This document shows positions 41,101 through 52,094 of a stretch of DNA of 64,000 bases, in pieces. The translations under genes were made by a program, and so were the position numbers. Source of the DNA: Helichrysum umbraculigerum (Eukaryota; Streptophyta; Magnoliopsida; Asterales; Asteraceae); NCBI GenBank assembly GCA_949592205.1, contig CATIUR010000005.1, forward strand, positions 131,025,277-131,089,276, read 5' to 3'. The notes below the pieces were generated by a model that searched no databases, was not told the DNA's origin, and saw only the letters and a list, made by a program, of their open reading frames with translations. Position 1 is the first letter of the stretch, and each line of letters starts with the position of its first letter.

Positions 41101-42410
41101 TGTGTTTTAAGAGATCGTTGGGTTCTCTCTATCGAGCCCTTATTCTATCATTATCAAAATAGGCCGTCAAGGCAGAAAATCAATCAAGCAATCTGCTGTT
41201 AGTCCACCTATAACTCGATCACGTAGTCGGGACCATAACAGATTGTTTGATGGTTTGGAAGTTGAAGTTGGTAGCCTTAGGTTGTTATTATTGCTCTGCG
41301 GTAGATAACTGACATAGTATAAGTTTTACTCATAGGTAGAGAGAGCTAAAAAAAATTTTAGCTGGTTCATAAGTGAAACTAGTAAATTTTTACATGAAAT
41401 TAGCGTGTTCATAACTAGTATTATGTTAAAGTTGTATCACATTGACCCTAAAAATTCATAAAAATGGTAATTTTCAGCGGGTCCACTGACCCCGCTCGGC
41501 ATACACTACCTCCATCTCATAGGGTGTTTTTGGATGAAATAGGAAAGTATTGATTATTGTGGCTTTATAGATGAAGATAAGAGAGTTTCTATTGAGATAA
41601 ATATAAAGATATCCATGTATCCGTTACTTTGATCGAATGAAAGGCTGATTATAAGTTTCCTATTTTGATTCATCAAGTTACGATGATCACTATGAACCAA
41701 ATTTCAAACACTCATTAATGGAGAAAGAATTGAAGTTGGAATAATGAGTTTATCAAGTAATGATGAATGATATGGCATCGAATGTTGTTGGACAAAGAAA
41801 AACTAACTCAAGGAATCTTATGCTCAATTAATGGCTCCATGTTGCAATTGTTAAGCTAATATCAAGAATTGGATTCTATTGTTTTTGTGGTTGATATATT
41901 ACGGACATCAGTATATTTGAGAAATTCCTTAATTTTGAAACTTTATTATTTAGTAATCTCAAGTTACTTATTTGCAACTTACCTTTTCTAGATCTAATAT
42001 TTTTAGTTAGGCTTATGTGATTCATAATCCAATATAATTGATTGGTACGAAATTATATCCTATTGTATTGCGGTTTCCTAAATTTTGCAGTTACTGTAAC
42101 TTTGTGAGCTCAAAATGATAACTCGTTGCTCAACTCTCTCTTGCTTCTGTAGAAAGTGAAGAATGAGATTCACGTGAGAAAAGTGCAGTGCAAAAGTAAT
42201 GATGATGAATCGAGGTTTACAAAACCGAGGGGTCATGAACAGTTTATTGCATCACTGCACTCTGCCAAATTAGCAACAACACGATCAACATCTCCGAATG
42301 TAGCTGATCAAGTTCTTGATCCTGATCCCGGGTACACTCATCACCAGATGTTATTTCTTAAAAGTAGTGTCTACGAAGAACCTATTAAGTCAATAGATGC
42401 TAACCCTTGA
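38151..42410 (+). CDS. MIK: myo-inositol kinase, pfkB/ribokinase family (2 exons, 372 aa)
   Basis: Exon 1 is 38151-39011 (287 codons) and exon 2 is 42153-42410 (85 codons plus TGA). The intron has GT (39012) and AG (42151-42152). The product starts MGLNPNPKGLILGNYCHD. It has the N-terminal substrate/Gly motif LGGAVSF (about 31-37) and the C-terminal pfkB signature DPTGAGDSF with catalytic Asp (236-244). Length suits plant MIK (353-379 aa, from memory). MIK phosphorylates myo-inositol toward phytate, in the cytosol; no signal peptide or membrane segment is seen. The assignment to MIK rather than another pfkB kinase rests on the PKGLILGNYCHD-type start and the neighbour order. Exon 2 (KVKNEIHVRKVQ...) is a poorly conserved tail. 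The intron is 3141 bp, largely because a gag-only retroelement sits in it. Confidence 0.9.
39358..39760 (+). repeat. 5' LTR of the gag-only element (403 bp)
   Basis: TGTTATGATCTG ... GACCATAACA. Followed three bases later by the tRNA-iMet primer site. Confidence 0.92.
39784..40770 (+). pseudogene. Ty3/gypsy-type gag of the gag-only element, one in-frame TGA
   Basis: Frame from MGATSNSLEKQFEAFLKM (39784) to TAA at 40768-40770, 328 residues if the TGA at 39928-39930 (codon 49) is read through. An internal ATG at 39934 (MAALQTESAQPEYES) would still give a 278-aa product. The N-terminal part is a charged coiled coil. The gag domain (LEFPVYDGTNDPLVWLSRCE onward) is typical Ty3/gypsy. The C-terminal knuckle CFNCDEIYTKGHQC has the CX2CX7HXC form seen in some gypsy gags. 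The gene ends soon after, with no downstream pol. CGA to TGA is a plausible origin of the stop. Confidence 0.88.
40831..41240 (+). repeat. 3' LTR of the gag-only element (410 bp)
   Basis: Matches the 5' LTR with scattered changes and an 11-bp length difference near the AGAGATC block. Confidence 0.92.
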
Positions 42411-43021
42411 TCCGTAAACCTCCTTTTGTCTCTATGTTTTCCAACTAGAAATGTATCTATGAATAAGGGAGCATTGAGTTGATTGTAGCCTGTATCTTTA
42501 TGGTTTGTGATCTTTGTTTTAGCCGTAAATCTTTTAAGGAGTAATCGCTAACTCCGATAGTCCCATATATCACACGATCGCGTTCATGGAGCTGAAACAT
42601 CGTTGGTCACTAATGGTATATCGAAGTTCTGCAAATTTTGAAGAAATTATGCAATAAAGGACATAAAATCGATTTGATGTTGTCAAGCTTTGCTTTTTTA
42701 AATATCATAACCCAAAAGTTCATTTGTTATATCTTAAGAAAACATGTGATATGAATTTTCAATTGATATAAACTTCGATAAATCCTTATATTACCTATTA
42801 CCTATTATGTATGGACCTATTATGTCTTTACCAAGTTTTAATTAGTTCATCATTTTTTTTAATCCCTTTTAGTATCTTTCAAGTTCGGATTTTGGTTTAA
42901 GGTATATCGAGTTCTTGGAGTGTAATAGTTGGTGCATGTACATTTGAGTCTAATAGCATCTTGTTATTTAGACGACTTATTTATACAATTAGCCTTTAAA
43001 AAAAAAAAAAAAAAAAATCTT
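42411..43021. other. 3' flank of the MIK gene
   Basis: Probable 3' UTR, with AATAAAGG at about 42653-42660 as a possible poly(A) signal, then AT-rich sequence and an A run. No other gene seen. Confidence 0.4.
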
Positions 43022-43172
43022 TTAAATTAATGAAACATAAAATGATCATGCACAATTAAAAGATTACAAGTTCTATTTTGTTAGAAATTTTATTTTATTT
43101 TTTCAAATAAGGGCAACCATTTTATTGTGCATAATCATTTTATGTTCCCTCTATCGATTAATTTAATATACT
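43022..43172. repeat. Inverted repeat with AAAATGATYATGCACAAT arms
   Basis: Left arm about 43022-43058 and right arm about 43126-43172 are near-complementary around a ~65-bp loop. No coding potential; probably a small foldback element. Confidence 0.6.
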
Positions 43173-43210
43173 ACATACCATTTTGTAAATTTGCCCTTTA
43201 ATTTAATTCA

Positions 43211-43744
43211 TGTTATCATCACATAATATCAATTAGCAAACAGCTATGAATAGTAAGTTGTTTGGACTTTTATGTAACTAGGATTGAAAGCTAACATAAA
43301 AACTTCTATTTTGATATGAATAAGTAAAGTAAGCTTTGGTCGGTAGAGTTGTTCCTCTTTGGTAGCTAGAGATCTATGTTCAAATCAAATCTTGGGGTCT
43401 TCACTTTCTACTACTTTTATACTTATTTTTTGATTGATGTTTATTATTATTATTTGGTTAAATATTACACTATATGTTATTTAATTAGTGTAATATTTAA
43501 CCAAATAATAATAATAAACATCAATTAAAAAAATAAGTATAAAAGTAGTAGAAAGTGAAGACCTCAAGATTTGAACCTACATGTCTAGGTGCCAAAGAAT
43601 TATAACTCTACCGGCCAAACTTACTTTACTTATTAATATCAAAGTAGAAGTTTTTATGTTAGCTTTCAATCATAGTTACCAAAAGTCCAAACAACTTATT
43701 ATTCATAGTTGTTTGCTAACTGATATTATGTGATAATTGTAACA
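43211..43744. repeat. 534-bp palindrome containing two inverted tRNA-like (SINE) heads
   Basis: Arms 43211-43472 and 43486-43744 are near-complementary throughout, with a 13-bp centre (43473-43485). Each arm holds a pol III-like A box (GGTCGGTAGAGTTG at 43338-43351; TGGCCGGTAGAGTTA on the minus strand from 43617) and a B box (GTTCAAATC 43378-43386; GGTTCAAATC minus from 43577). The arms extend beyond the SINE-like part, so inverted duplication followed the SINE insertion or the pair moves as one unit. A transcript would fold into a long hairpin. Confidence 0.85.
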
Positions 43745-43830
43745 AAATGATACGAAGTACTAAACTTCTATAGTTCTATGTTATAATGATTTATTAGATT
43801 ATTTTTGTTTGCACATAATTATTTTTACTA

Positions 43831-43872
<42 letters not shown>
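43831..43872. repeat. (TTA)n microsatellite
   Basis: About 14 uninterrupted TTA/TAT units. Confidence 0.95.
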
Positions 43873-44395
43873 GTTAAATATTACATTGATTCACCGACAT
43901 GTGTTATATACAAAATAATACTAAAGTTTTATATTATAAAAGATTATACTACTATCGTAAGCATGACATTAAATCATTTAAGAGAGTAAACATAATAGTT
44001 AAACTTTAATATACCAAAATTGATCTCGCACAGTTTTGGAATCATTTATACGTAGTAGTGCGACGAAGGTTAAAGTCATTAAAAATAAAATCAAAAGGCA
44101 AATATCATGTCTATGTAGATACTTGAACGAATGACATATATATTAATTGATTTGACATTAAGATATCTTTATGTTAAATTAATGTTGATAACTCATTAAA
44201 AATAGCGAAACAAAGACTAATATTCAATAAATTTACTTAATGAAACTTGATCTATACCCTTAAGTTATAAACTTGATAGACTTAATTTTTTTGCATAACA
44301 ACTATTTTATTGAAAGCACAATATATATACCTAAAATATATATGACTTTGATCAATCAATACTAATCATACTGTATATTTTACAATTGAGCTTTC

Positions 44396-44398
<3 letters not shown>

Positions 44399-44467
<69 letters not shown>
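44399..44467. repeat. (TA)n microsatellite, 69 bp
   Basis: Pure TA dinucleotides; it produces a spurious 60-codon frame on the minus strand. Confidence 0.97.
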
Positions 44468-44470
<3 letters not shown>

Positions 44471-45956
44471 TGTAACTAACACTATGGATTACTGTTCCTG
44501 AAAAAAGTTGGTTATATAAACTCAAAAATATGAATATGAAAATGAAACTAAGTAACACAGAGTATAAATCAAACATAATAATCTAAATAGAGGCATATCG
44601 TCGTCGCGAAGCGTGGGCAAATAATACCTTGTTCACATCAACTTGCCAACTATAAATCAATGATATATAAACATATTTAGACTCCTCCCAATGGACCGTT
44701 ACTTGCTTCATCGATTTGCAAGTGACGGGCTTCACTTTACAAACGCCATTCGCACGGGAGGTCAGTTAAGCTTTGTCGGTTCCAATGGTTGGATATCCGA
44801 CGAAGTTAAATGGGCGCTTAGATTTTTTATTTTGTTTGTTTAGTGTATTGAAATAATGGTATATTGGTAAATGTGTGACCCAAAAATTTAAATGATGGGG
44901 TTATTGTTGGCAGTTGTCAGTTAGTTGTTAAAGCTCTCCCAACAGTTGCGTCAGTTTGCAAGTCAGTTGAAACCGACAGGTATTACTGTGACACCCGTCA
45001 AATTAGGACTAGTTATTAGGTCCTAATCATTTTGTTAACACATGTAATTAGTTCTATGTTAGGCTAATTTTGTGTATCATTACGTGTATTGTTATATATA
45101 CGTATTAACATGATTAATGAAATCGTGTCACTTTATATCGGCCAAATTCCGATTCATTTATATGGACGTTAGTTGTAACACCCGGTCAAAAAGGTCAATT
45201 TTCGCGCCCAATTTAAACTTTAAACATTCGTACTTTGTACACATCTAAAGCCAAAATATTCAAAATTTTATATATAGATATATATAACGCAAATGATATT
45301 TATTTACTCGAAAAACATTTAAACACATTTCGTTTCATTTAAAAATGTGTTTTATTAAACTGAAACCGCGCGGAAACAAGTTATAAAATTTTAACACAAA
45401 CATTTTATTTTTATAAAATGTTTCGAATCGAAAACATTTCGAAAGAATATTAATAAATTCTTAGAATCGAAAATAATACATTTTTGTACGATCGGGGGAA
45501 AACAAACACGGGCATTTTGTACTACGTATTGGGGACGGAAGCCACCTACTTCTCCCCTTTTTGGTATAAGCCGATCCATCCACCCATCTTTTCCATTTCA
45601 TTTCATTTCTTCATCTTCATCTTACTCACCAAACACACCCATCCCTCTCTCTCAGCACCACCACCGACCGCCGGCCACCACCACCGAAGGCGCCACCATT
45701 TTCGGAAATCATCAAGCAAAAGGAAGCTAGAAAGGAACAACAACGATACCACCATCTTGTTCTTCATCATCATCACGATTTCATCAACATCTCATCTCAT
45801 TTTGCTGTTCTAGATTCGCCAAATTAAGTAAGAAATCCTACTTACAACACTTATATTTTCATGTTTATGAGTCCACCCAACAAGTTTCTACCCAAAGACC
45901 CCACCGAAAATGCTTGAAAAAAAATCGAAACCCATCTCAGAATCGCATCAGTTTGT

Positions 45957-46155
45957 CGTGCGAATCGAGATGAACTCGATTCGCAAAACCTTATCCGAAA
46001 TCTGCGAATTGAACTGGCTCGCGAGCCGAACCACTTGCGAGTCGAACTGAGTTGCGAGCTGACCTTGCAAACCGAGCAACGAGTCGAGACCGCGAGTCGA
46101 GACTTGCGAGCTGTCGCGAACTGAATTTTCCTGCGAGCTGAGACTTGCGAATTTA
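45957..46155 (+). repeat. Cluster of GCGAGTCGAG-type motifs and hairpins
   Basis: Includes the perfect hairpin GCGAATCGAG / CTCGATTCGC (loop ATGAA) at about 45960-45984 and many GCGAGYYGA units. Occupies the position of the TGTGTCGCA cluster in LTR 1 but with a different sequence. Confidence 0.8.
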
Positions 46156-46204
46156 AATTTCAAATGCGTTTTTCACCAAAGCAGTGTAGTATAAATAAAA
46201 TTTT

Positions 46205-46290
46205 TTCCAAGCTGACCTGACAGCTCGACCCCAGCCAGGGGCTCTGCCCCTTGGACCCCGCTACCAGGGGCGCTGCCCCTGGACCCCGTA
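46205..46290 (+). repeat. GC-rich hairpin repeats (CCAGGGGC...GCCCCTTGGACCCC type)
   Basis: Counterpart of 35330-35425. Two units with GGGGC/GCCCC arms separated by TTGGACCCC. Confidence 0.85.
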
Positions 46291-47029
46291 CACAGTTTCC
46301 AAACCTGAACGACAACTGAATATTTACACAACTTGCTTAGACAAACTGAATTGTCTCTTACTTATATAACCTCACGTGTTTAGGACACTAGGAGGTTACC
46401 ACTCGGACGATACGCGTATCCTAGGATCGCTCGCTCCTTAGGTGAGTTCATAGCCCCACCTTTCAAACTATTTTACTGATTTTGGGGTGAGACACATGCT
46501 TCCGTTTTACTTTCTTTCATTGTTTATGGATTAAACAAAACGGGTAACCGACTTTCTTGATAAACATGTTATATATTAACCTTGATGAACTGTCCTAAAA
46601 TACTTTAGGGTATTGATTATCCCAAGGTTTGGAAATGCATAGACTTGAACAGGTACGACTTTCTAAGGACTATTGGATTCCTTACACCTATGATCTACAA
46701 TTACTAGTTTCATGCTAGCCTTCGAGTACACCGTGCCTAGGGGCACCAACCTACCTGTTAAGTATCAGATTACGATTACGCGAGGGTAGCGTACATTAGT
46801 GGAACACATTATACTATTTCCCAAAACAGCTAAGTGATGATTACACATACTTAGGCACATTATGCTACATACTACTATCTAAGTGGGACACTTACAAACT
46901 TAGATACACTGTGCTATACCTGACAACTGTAGGTACTCTTTTGAATTACATTTACAATATTACCATAGGGTAATCCACTGGTCTAACATTGTGCTATAAT
47001 CGTACTTACTGATTATATGCATACACCTT

Positions 47030-47680
47030 TGGGCACGTGGTGCCAAACACGATTACTACTGCATCTACGCTAGATATAGGTACGTGTACATTTATATGCA
47101 TACTTGATGATACTATTGGACACGATGTGTCGCACTTGATTTCTACTGCATGTACGCTAGAGATAGGTACATGTACACTTATATGCATATACTGATTGGC
47201 ACGCTGTGCTACTTCCGGGCTCGCTGAGCTACTTACGGGCACGCTGTGCTACTTCCGGGCACGCTGTGCTACTTTCGGGCTCGATGAGCTACTTCCGGGC
47301 ACTAGGTGCTACTTTCGATATACATGTAGACTTCTTAGAGTTACATGTACACTTTATATGCATATACACTTACTCTACTAGGCACGAGGTGCCATATCTG
47401 ATTACTACTATGCACGTATACTTGTATAGTTATGTGTACACCCTATATGCATATACGACTATTCTACTGGGCACGAGGTGCCAGACTCGATTACTTTATG
47501 CATGTATACTTGTTATAGTTACATGTACACTTTATATGCATACTTGATTGCACTACTGGGCACGGAGTGCCACACTCGATTTATCTTACATACGTACACT
47601 TGCTAAAGGCACCTATACACTTATATGCATACACGATTACTCTACTGGGCACGATGTGCCGCAACCAATTACTGTTTACA
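47030..47680 (+). repeat. Array of GGCAC-loop-GTGCC mini-hairpins with compensating changes
   Basis: About ten 13-bp hairpins: GGCAC/GTGCC with loops GTG, GCT, GAG, GGA or GAT, plus GGCTC/GAGCT (two copies), GACAC/GTGTC and a GGCAC-TAG-GTGCT version. Around them are longer periodic blocks with ATATGCATA and TACATGTACAC. Looser members extend from about 46730 to 47800. Lies in the second predicted intron of the inner LTR. No gene. Confidence 0.88.
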
Positions 47681-50655
47681 TGTACGCCTATTATAGATAC
47701 ACATACCCTTTGTATGCACACCCGATGACCTGACTGAGCAAGTGGTGCTACACTTGATACACTTATACATACGTAGTTACACAGTTGGGTACGTAGTGTC
47801 ACACTCGATTCATATACACGTGCATGACAACCTGGTAGGTCCCTGAGTACGTAGTACTGTCTATAGTAACCACCATGAGTTACGATCATAGGGTCTGGTA
47901 GTGTGCTACTCCGAAAGGTAGTATATACACAGAAACACTTGGAGAACACATTAAAAACTAAACCTATCGGATTAGGTTACGAGGTTATGGCAACTTTCAT
48001 ATCGATTTCACAAAAGGGGACACGATTATAATACATTACAGTTTTCAAACAGAGTTTACGAACTACTATTAAAATACACACGGTTTATACTTCATGTTTT
48101 GCTTAACTAACCTATGAACTCACCAGCTTTATAGCTGACTCGTTTTAGCATGTGTTCTCAGGTGCCAGCATGATTAGGACTACTACAAGCTATGCTAGCT
48201 CGAGTCACACGTTTTAAACATCTGGATTTCTTTGCATAACTTTTGTATTACAAATTATGTATTGAAATTATTTTGCGAACTCGCATCACTGTAAACTCTT
48301 ACTTTGGAAATGTATAACTATTTTCAAACGTCTCATTTAGAGGCGTTCATTATGTACCTTTGTGCTTGTGATATTTGATTTGGTAACACCCGACCCGAAC
48401 GCTCCCGCAACCCGAAATTTGGGGGTGTTACATTGGTGAACACAATTTATTAAATAATATGAAAAATTATTTAATAAACGTATTGATTTCTAAATATTAT
48501 TTCGATAATATTTTATAAATAGTTCGTATCGTATAAAACTCACCGTACGCGACAAAAACGCGCGAAACGCGCCCGACATACGAAATAAACCAAAGTTATA
48601 TTTTTATAACTCAAAACTAAGTATTTTGATAAAATACTTCAAGTAAAAATAACGCGATTACACGCGTATAATTATAACGTTTAAAAACGTTACACAATTC
48701 AAACGAACACACGATTCGCAACCGACGACCAACTGAAGACCCAAACATTATTTTGGTAACTCAAAATATAACATTTTGTGTGAAAATATCATTTAAATAT
48801 ATCGAGTTTTAAAACGATATCGAAACATATTATATATAACGTTTAACGTATAAACGAACGATGAAACGACCGGGGAAACGAACACCGCACGGAGCGCAAA
48901 CTTGGTGAACAATATTGGGAGACCAACACCCTTAGTGGGCCCCCCCCCCCTTATCAGATTTTCCAGCTCCAACAAGTTCCACAAATTGTGGATCTTGTTG
49001 GAACTTCTTTTTGACTTAAAACCACAAAATATGCAACCTTGTTCCTCATTCATCATCATCCTTTTATCTCTCTATTTCTCTCTCTCTAAAAACGTTTTTG
49101 AACAGCCACAAGACCATCACAACATCACCCTACAACCACCATAGTGCCACCACGAGCCGCCATGCCGGAATTCAAGAAAACGTACCAAAACGAGCACAAC
49201 GACTTCTTCTTCTTCTCCACGGTTGTACAATTATTGTAAGGGTTTCGTTTCTCTTCTAAAATACTTATATTATGTGTAATTACATGTTATGTAGCTCATT
49301 TAACTAGGAAATGTCCAAACTTGGTGTTAAAAATCGTTTTTGAAGAACATATATAAACATGCATAATTTGTCCCAGAAAAATCAGCCCACTAAATCGACC
49401 ATAACTTGAGTTCTACTTTGAATTAGACCATGAAACACATACTAAAATCTTCGTATGGAAAAGCTCTACAAAAAGTTCTTCTTTGGCTCTTTCCAGAAAT
49501 CTACGGATTTTTAGTTATAATCTCATCTTCACAGGACAGTCTGTTTTTGTCGAAAACTGAGTTCGGTTCTTTCGCGAAATTATTTAGCTAACAAGATGGA
49601 CACTATAAATCACGGAAAAATCACGTTAAGTACTAGACACATAGGTGACCAGTTGGTAAAAATTGTGGACCCAAACTCGGAGCAGAACTAGTCGAGAATG
49701 AGAGGCGAAATGAACCGACAAAACCGAAAATGTAATTTAAGGACTGTTTTGAAAATAACTATAAAACCGACACTTTGGGTTAACCCCGACACGAAACATA
49801 AACACAATTTTTATGAACTTATTTTACCATTTTAATGATTGGGTAAAAGTTGCGGGTCAAACCGAGACCGTTGACCACATTTTCGATATTGACCAAAAAC
49901 TATTAAGTGTCGCCAAACATGGAATACTTATAACTTATTTTTACACTAAGTGTCAAATGACATAATACCTTCAATACTTATACGATACGAATACTAAACA
50001 TTTCAAATATACTTTATAAGTATATCATTACAACATTCTAATAATAATGTTTTAAGATTATTATTACAATTAATCACCAACGGGCTGTACATATTTTTCC
50101 AATCATACCTAATCAAATCAAATTATTGGACATTACTAGTTGGATGAACAACTAGCATAGATGATCTGTTAGGACATCTAATCATTATTATAACCTTGCG
50201 CGTCTAAGACGCCCAGCAAGTTTCAGTCGTTGGAGACGACATCATTTCCCTTGTATACCATTATTAGTGCTTGATAGCATCTCATCAGACTCAGGTGAGT
50301 CTCATAGCCCCTCATTTTACTGTTTTAACCCACGGGTGGGAATACATGCTTGTTTTGTTTTACATGTGAACGCAAGTATCAAAATATCGCTATATACTGT
50401 ATGAGTTGTTTTCTCTAATCAATTTAAGTCCTCTAGCATAGTTTGGTAATACTTCTGTAGCGTGAATGTTAGTGTATGGTACCATATGGGATTGACAATC
50501 CCCGTCCGGGTCAGCAAGCACTAACTGGTCAAACGGACGCATTATCATTTGTTCATACGTGTGTTGATTAGGCACACGCATAGAGGCACCCTCGATCAGG
50601 CACTTAGTTGTGATCCTGACACCTCAGTTAAGCTCAGACTATGTGCTCATGGCAG

Positions 50656-50656
<1 letters not shown>

Positions 50657-50702
<46 letters not shown>
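50657..50702. repeat. (TA)n microsatellite in the outer LTR
   Basis: 46 bp of pure TA. Confidence 0.95.
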
Positions 50703-50705
<3 letters not shown>

Positions 50706-51427
50706 TTTACATTATTTAATTGATTTCAAATCATTATACTAAATCTTGCGGTTCATACATTATACTTTATCATTAAACCTGTGAGCTCACCAGCTTTTAG
50801 CTGACCTTTTAGCGTGTATTCTCATGTTTGCAGCAGCAGTAGGTCTGCTCACTCAGGATGCCCATTAGCTCGAGTTTCATGCAAACATCAGGAGATTGTC
50901 ATGCATTAATATATTTTGTAAAATTAGTTATGTCATAGAATTTCTTTCAGTAATCTCGAGCTTTTGTAAACTATTATAACAGTGTAAGACTTTTATAATA
51001 TCAATGTATTGTAAACGACGCATATAGAGTCGTTCATTATATCTTATGTGCTGTTGATATTTGATTAGTCGCCAATGTCATCACCCATCACTTTGGTCCG
51101 TCAATTTGCAAAAGTCGGATATCCGACTGACCGTCAGTTTTATTTTTTTCTTATCTTTTTGTGTGTATATAAATAAAAGTATTTGATAAATGTGAGGTCC
51201 AAAAATTAAAATGAAGGTGCCATTGATGGCAGGGTTTCAGTCGGTTGTTAGTCAGTTTCAGTCACTTTTGAGAAAAGCTGATGTGGCGTTGATGCAACAC
51301 AAAGTGACCAATCATTTTCAGTCACCTTGTTGGGAGTGGCCTTAGTCAGTTTCGGAGAAAACTGATGTGACGATGAGGTGACATCAACTGACCAATCGGT
51401 TCGAATCTTTTGTTGGGAGTGGCCTTA

Positions 51428-52094
51428 GATGAACATAAATAGACGTACCTATTTTATTTGTTAATAGAGTGTCTTTCTCCTAATTTTATTAGTTCAACAT
51501 GACGCATGTCACTCTCATTTTTTCATGTAAGCCTGTTAAACATTTTTCGAATTCTTGTATCGTTTTCTTAATTTTCCGCTACTAAATGTGAATTACATCA
51601 AAGTTTTACATCCGTTTGAATTATCCTAAGAAAACTGCAGACCACGATGAATTAATTATACATAATTCCAGAAAAATAAAAAAACATTAACTGAGATTAC
51701 GATTCATACATAACGAAGATTAAGATGAATTATTATTAGGTTAATAATTCAAATTTAATATTTAAAAATTAAAAAGCCCCACGCACACCACACGGCACAC
51801 GTACACAACGAAATGAATGGTCTATCATCTCTTCCTATTTTGACCAAATTCCCCCCTTTTTTTATTCATCAATCAGTTTCTGTTAATTTAAAAAAATTAG
51901 GGTTTTTGCTTTCTGGGATCCGCAATCATTAATTCATCGCGATCTCATCCTCTTTAAACCCTAATTTTGGATCATTTTACCCCTGTGATCACCAATTTTG
52001 TATCTTATTTTCCTATAAATGAACATGTACGTGTCCATGTATCTATAGCTGTTTATGTATATCTATTGTTGTATGCAACATTAACCTGTAAAAA
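51428..52094 (+). promoter_or_regulatory. Upstream region and 5' UTR of the Smr-domain gene
   Basis: TTAGGGTTTTTGC (about 51898) and CTAAACCCTAATTTT-like sequence (about 51954) are telobox-type motifs often found near starts of plant housekeeping genes. A 9-codon upstream frame (ATG 52019, TAG 52046-52048) precedes the main ATG if the leader is not spliced. Function of either is inferred. Confidence 0.35.

Larger units (their letters stand above)
39358..41240 (+). mobile_element. Gag-only LTR retrotransposon (TR-GAG type) in the MIK intron
   Basis: LTRs 39358-39760 and 40831-41240 flank a 1070-bp interior. A perfect GATTG duplication is at 39353-39357 and 41241-41245. Primer site TGGTATCAGAG lies at 39764-39774 and the polypurine stretch ATGGGGGAAGTGA ends at 40830. 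Only gag is encoded, with no protease, RT or integrase, so movement would need enzymes from elsewhere. Same orientation as the host gene. The LTRs differ by several substitutions and an 11-bp indel. Confidence 0.93.
45828..48161 (+). other. Candidate splice signals in the inner solo LTR
   Basis: GTAAG donor 45828-45832, GTTTAG|G acceptor 46382-46383, TTAG|GTGAGT donor (GT at 46442) and TGTGTTCTCAG acceptor ending 48161. Middle exon about 58 nt. Confidence 0.42.
45174..48432 (+). repeat. Solo LTR, Tekay-type (3259 bp), nested in the outer LTR
   Basis: TGTAACACCCGGTC ... GGGGGTGTTACA. It is flanked by TTAGT (45169-45173) and TTGGT (48433-48437), a 5-bp duplication with one mismatch; the uninterrupted LTR 1 reads TTGGT there. 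Holds the CT-rich leader, donor/acceptor series, a GCGAGTCGAG cluster, the GC-rich hairpins and a GGCAC-GTGCC hairpin array. The 109-codon frame at 45484-45813 is leader sequence. Confidence 0.88.
44989..51073 (+). repeat. Long Tekay-type LTR (outer), split by an inner LTR, 3' end missing
   Basis: Begins TGACACCCGTCAAATTAGG. After the inner insertion it resumes at 48433/48438 (GGTGAACACAATTTATT, matching the TTGGTGACAAAACTTACT region of LTR 1). It ends in the conserved GATATTTGATTAG block at about 51070, so roughly the last 60 bp present in the others are gone. Contains GTAAG 49236-49240, CAG|GTGAGT (GT at 50295) and a CAG acceptor at 50833. The 80-codon frame at 48902-49144 is CT-rich leader. 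Confidence 0.75.
44677..51427. mobile_element. Harbinger-like non-autonomous element with TTA duplication, expanded by nested LTRs
   Basis: Left edge TTA|GACTCCTCCCAA (44677-44691) and right edge TTGGGAGTGGCC|TTA (51413-51427) form a short imperfect inverted repeat flanked by TTA, the target of PIF/Harbinger elements. A second TTGGGAGTGGCCTTA at about 51333-51347 shows a duplicated right end of roughly 80 bp. No transposase inside. The long LTR 44989-51073 is inserted in it and itself contains another LTR. Left and right parts may belong to two related copies. Confidence 0.5.

Noticed and set aside
44394..44576. Minus-strand frame rich in IYIYIY
   Set aside because: Translation of a TA microsatellite.
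45484..45813. 109-codon frame MYDRGKTNTG... as a gene
   Set aside because: Lies in the CT-rich leader of an LTR with low-complexity composition; equivalent positions in other LTRs give unrelated frames.
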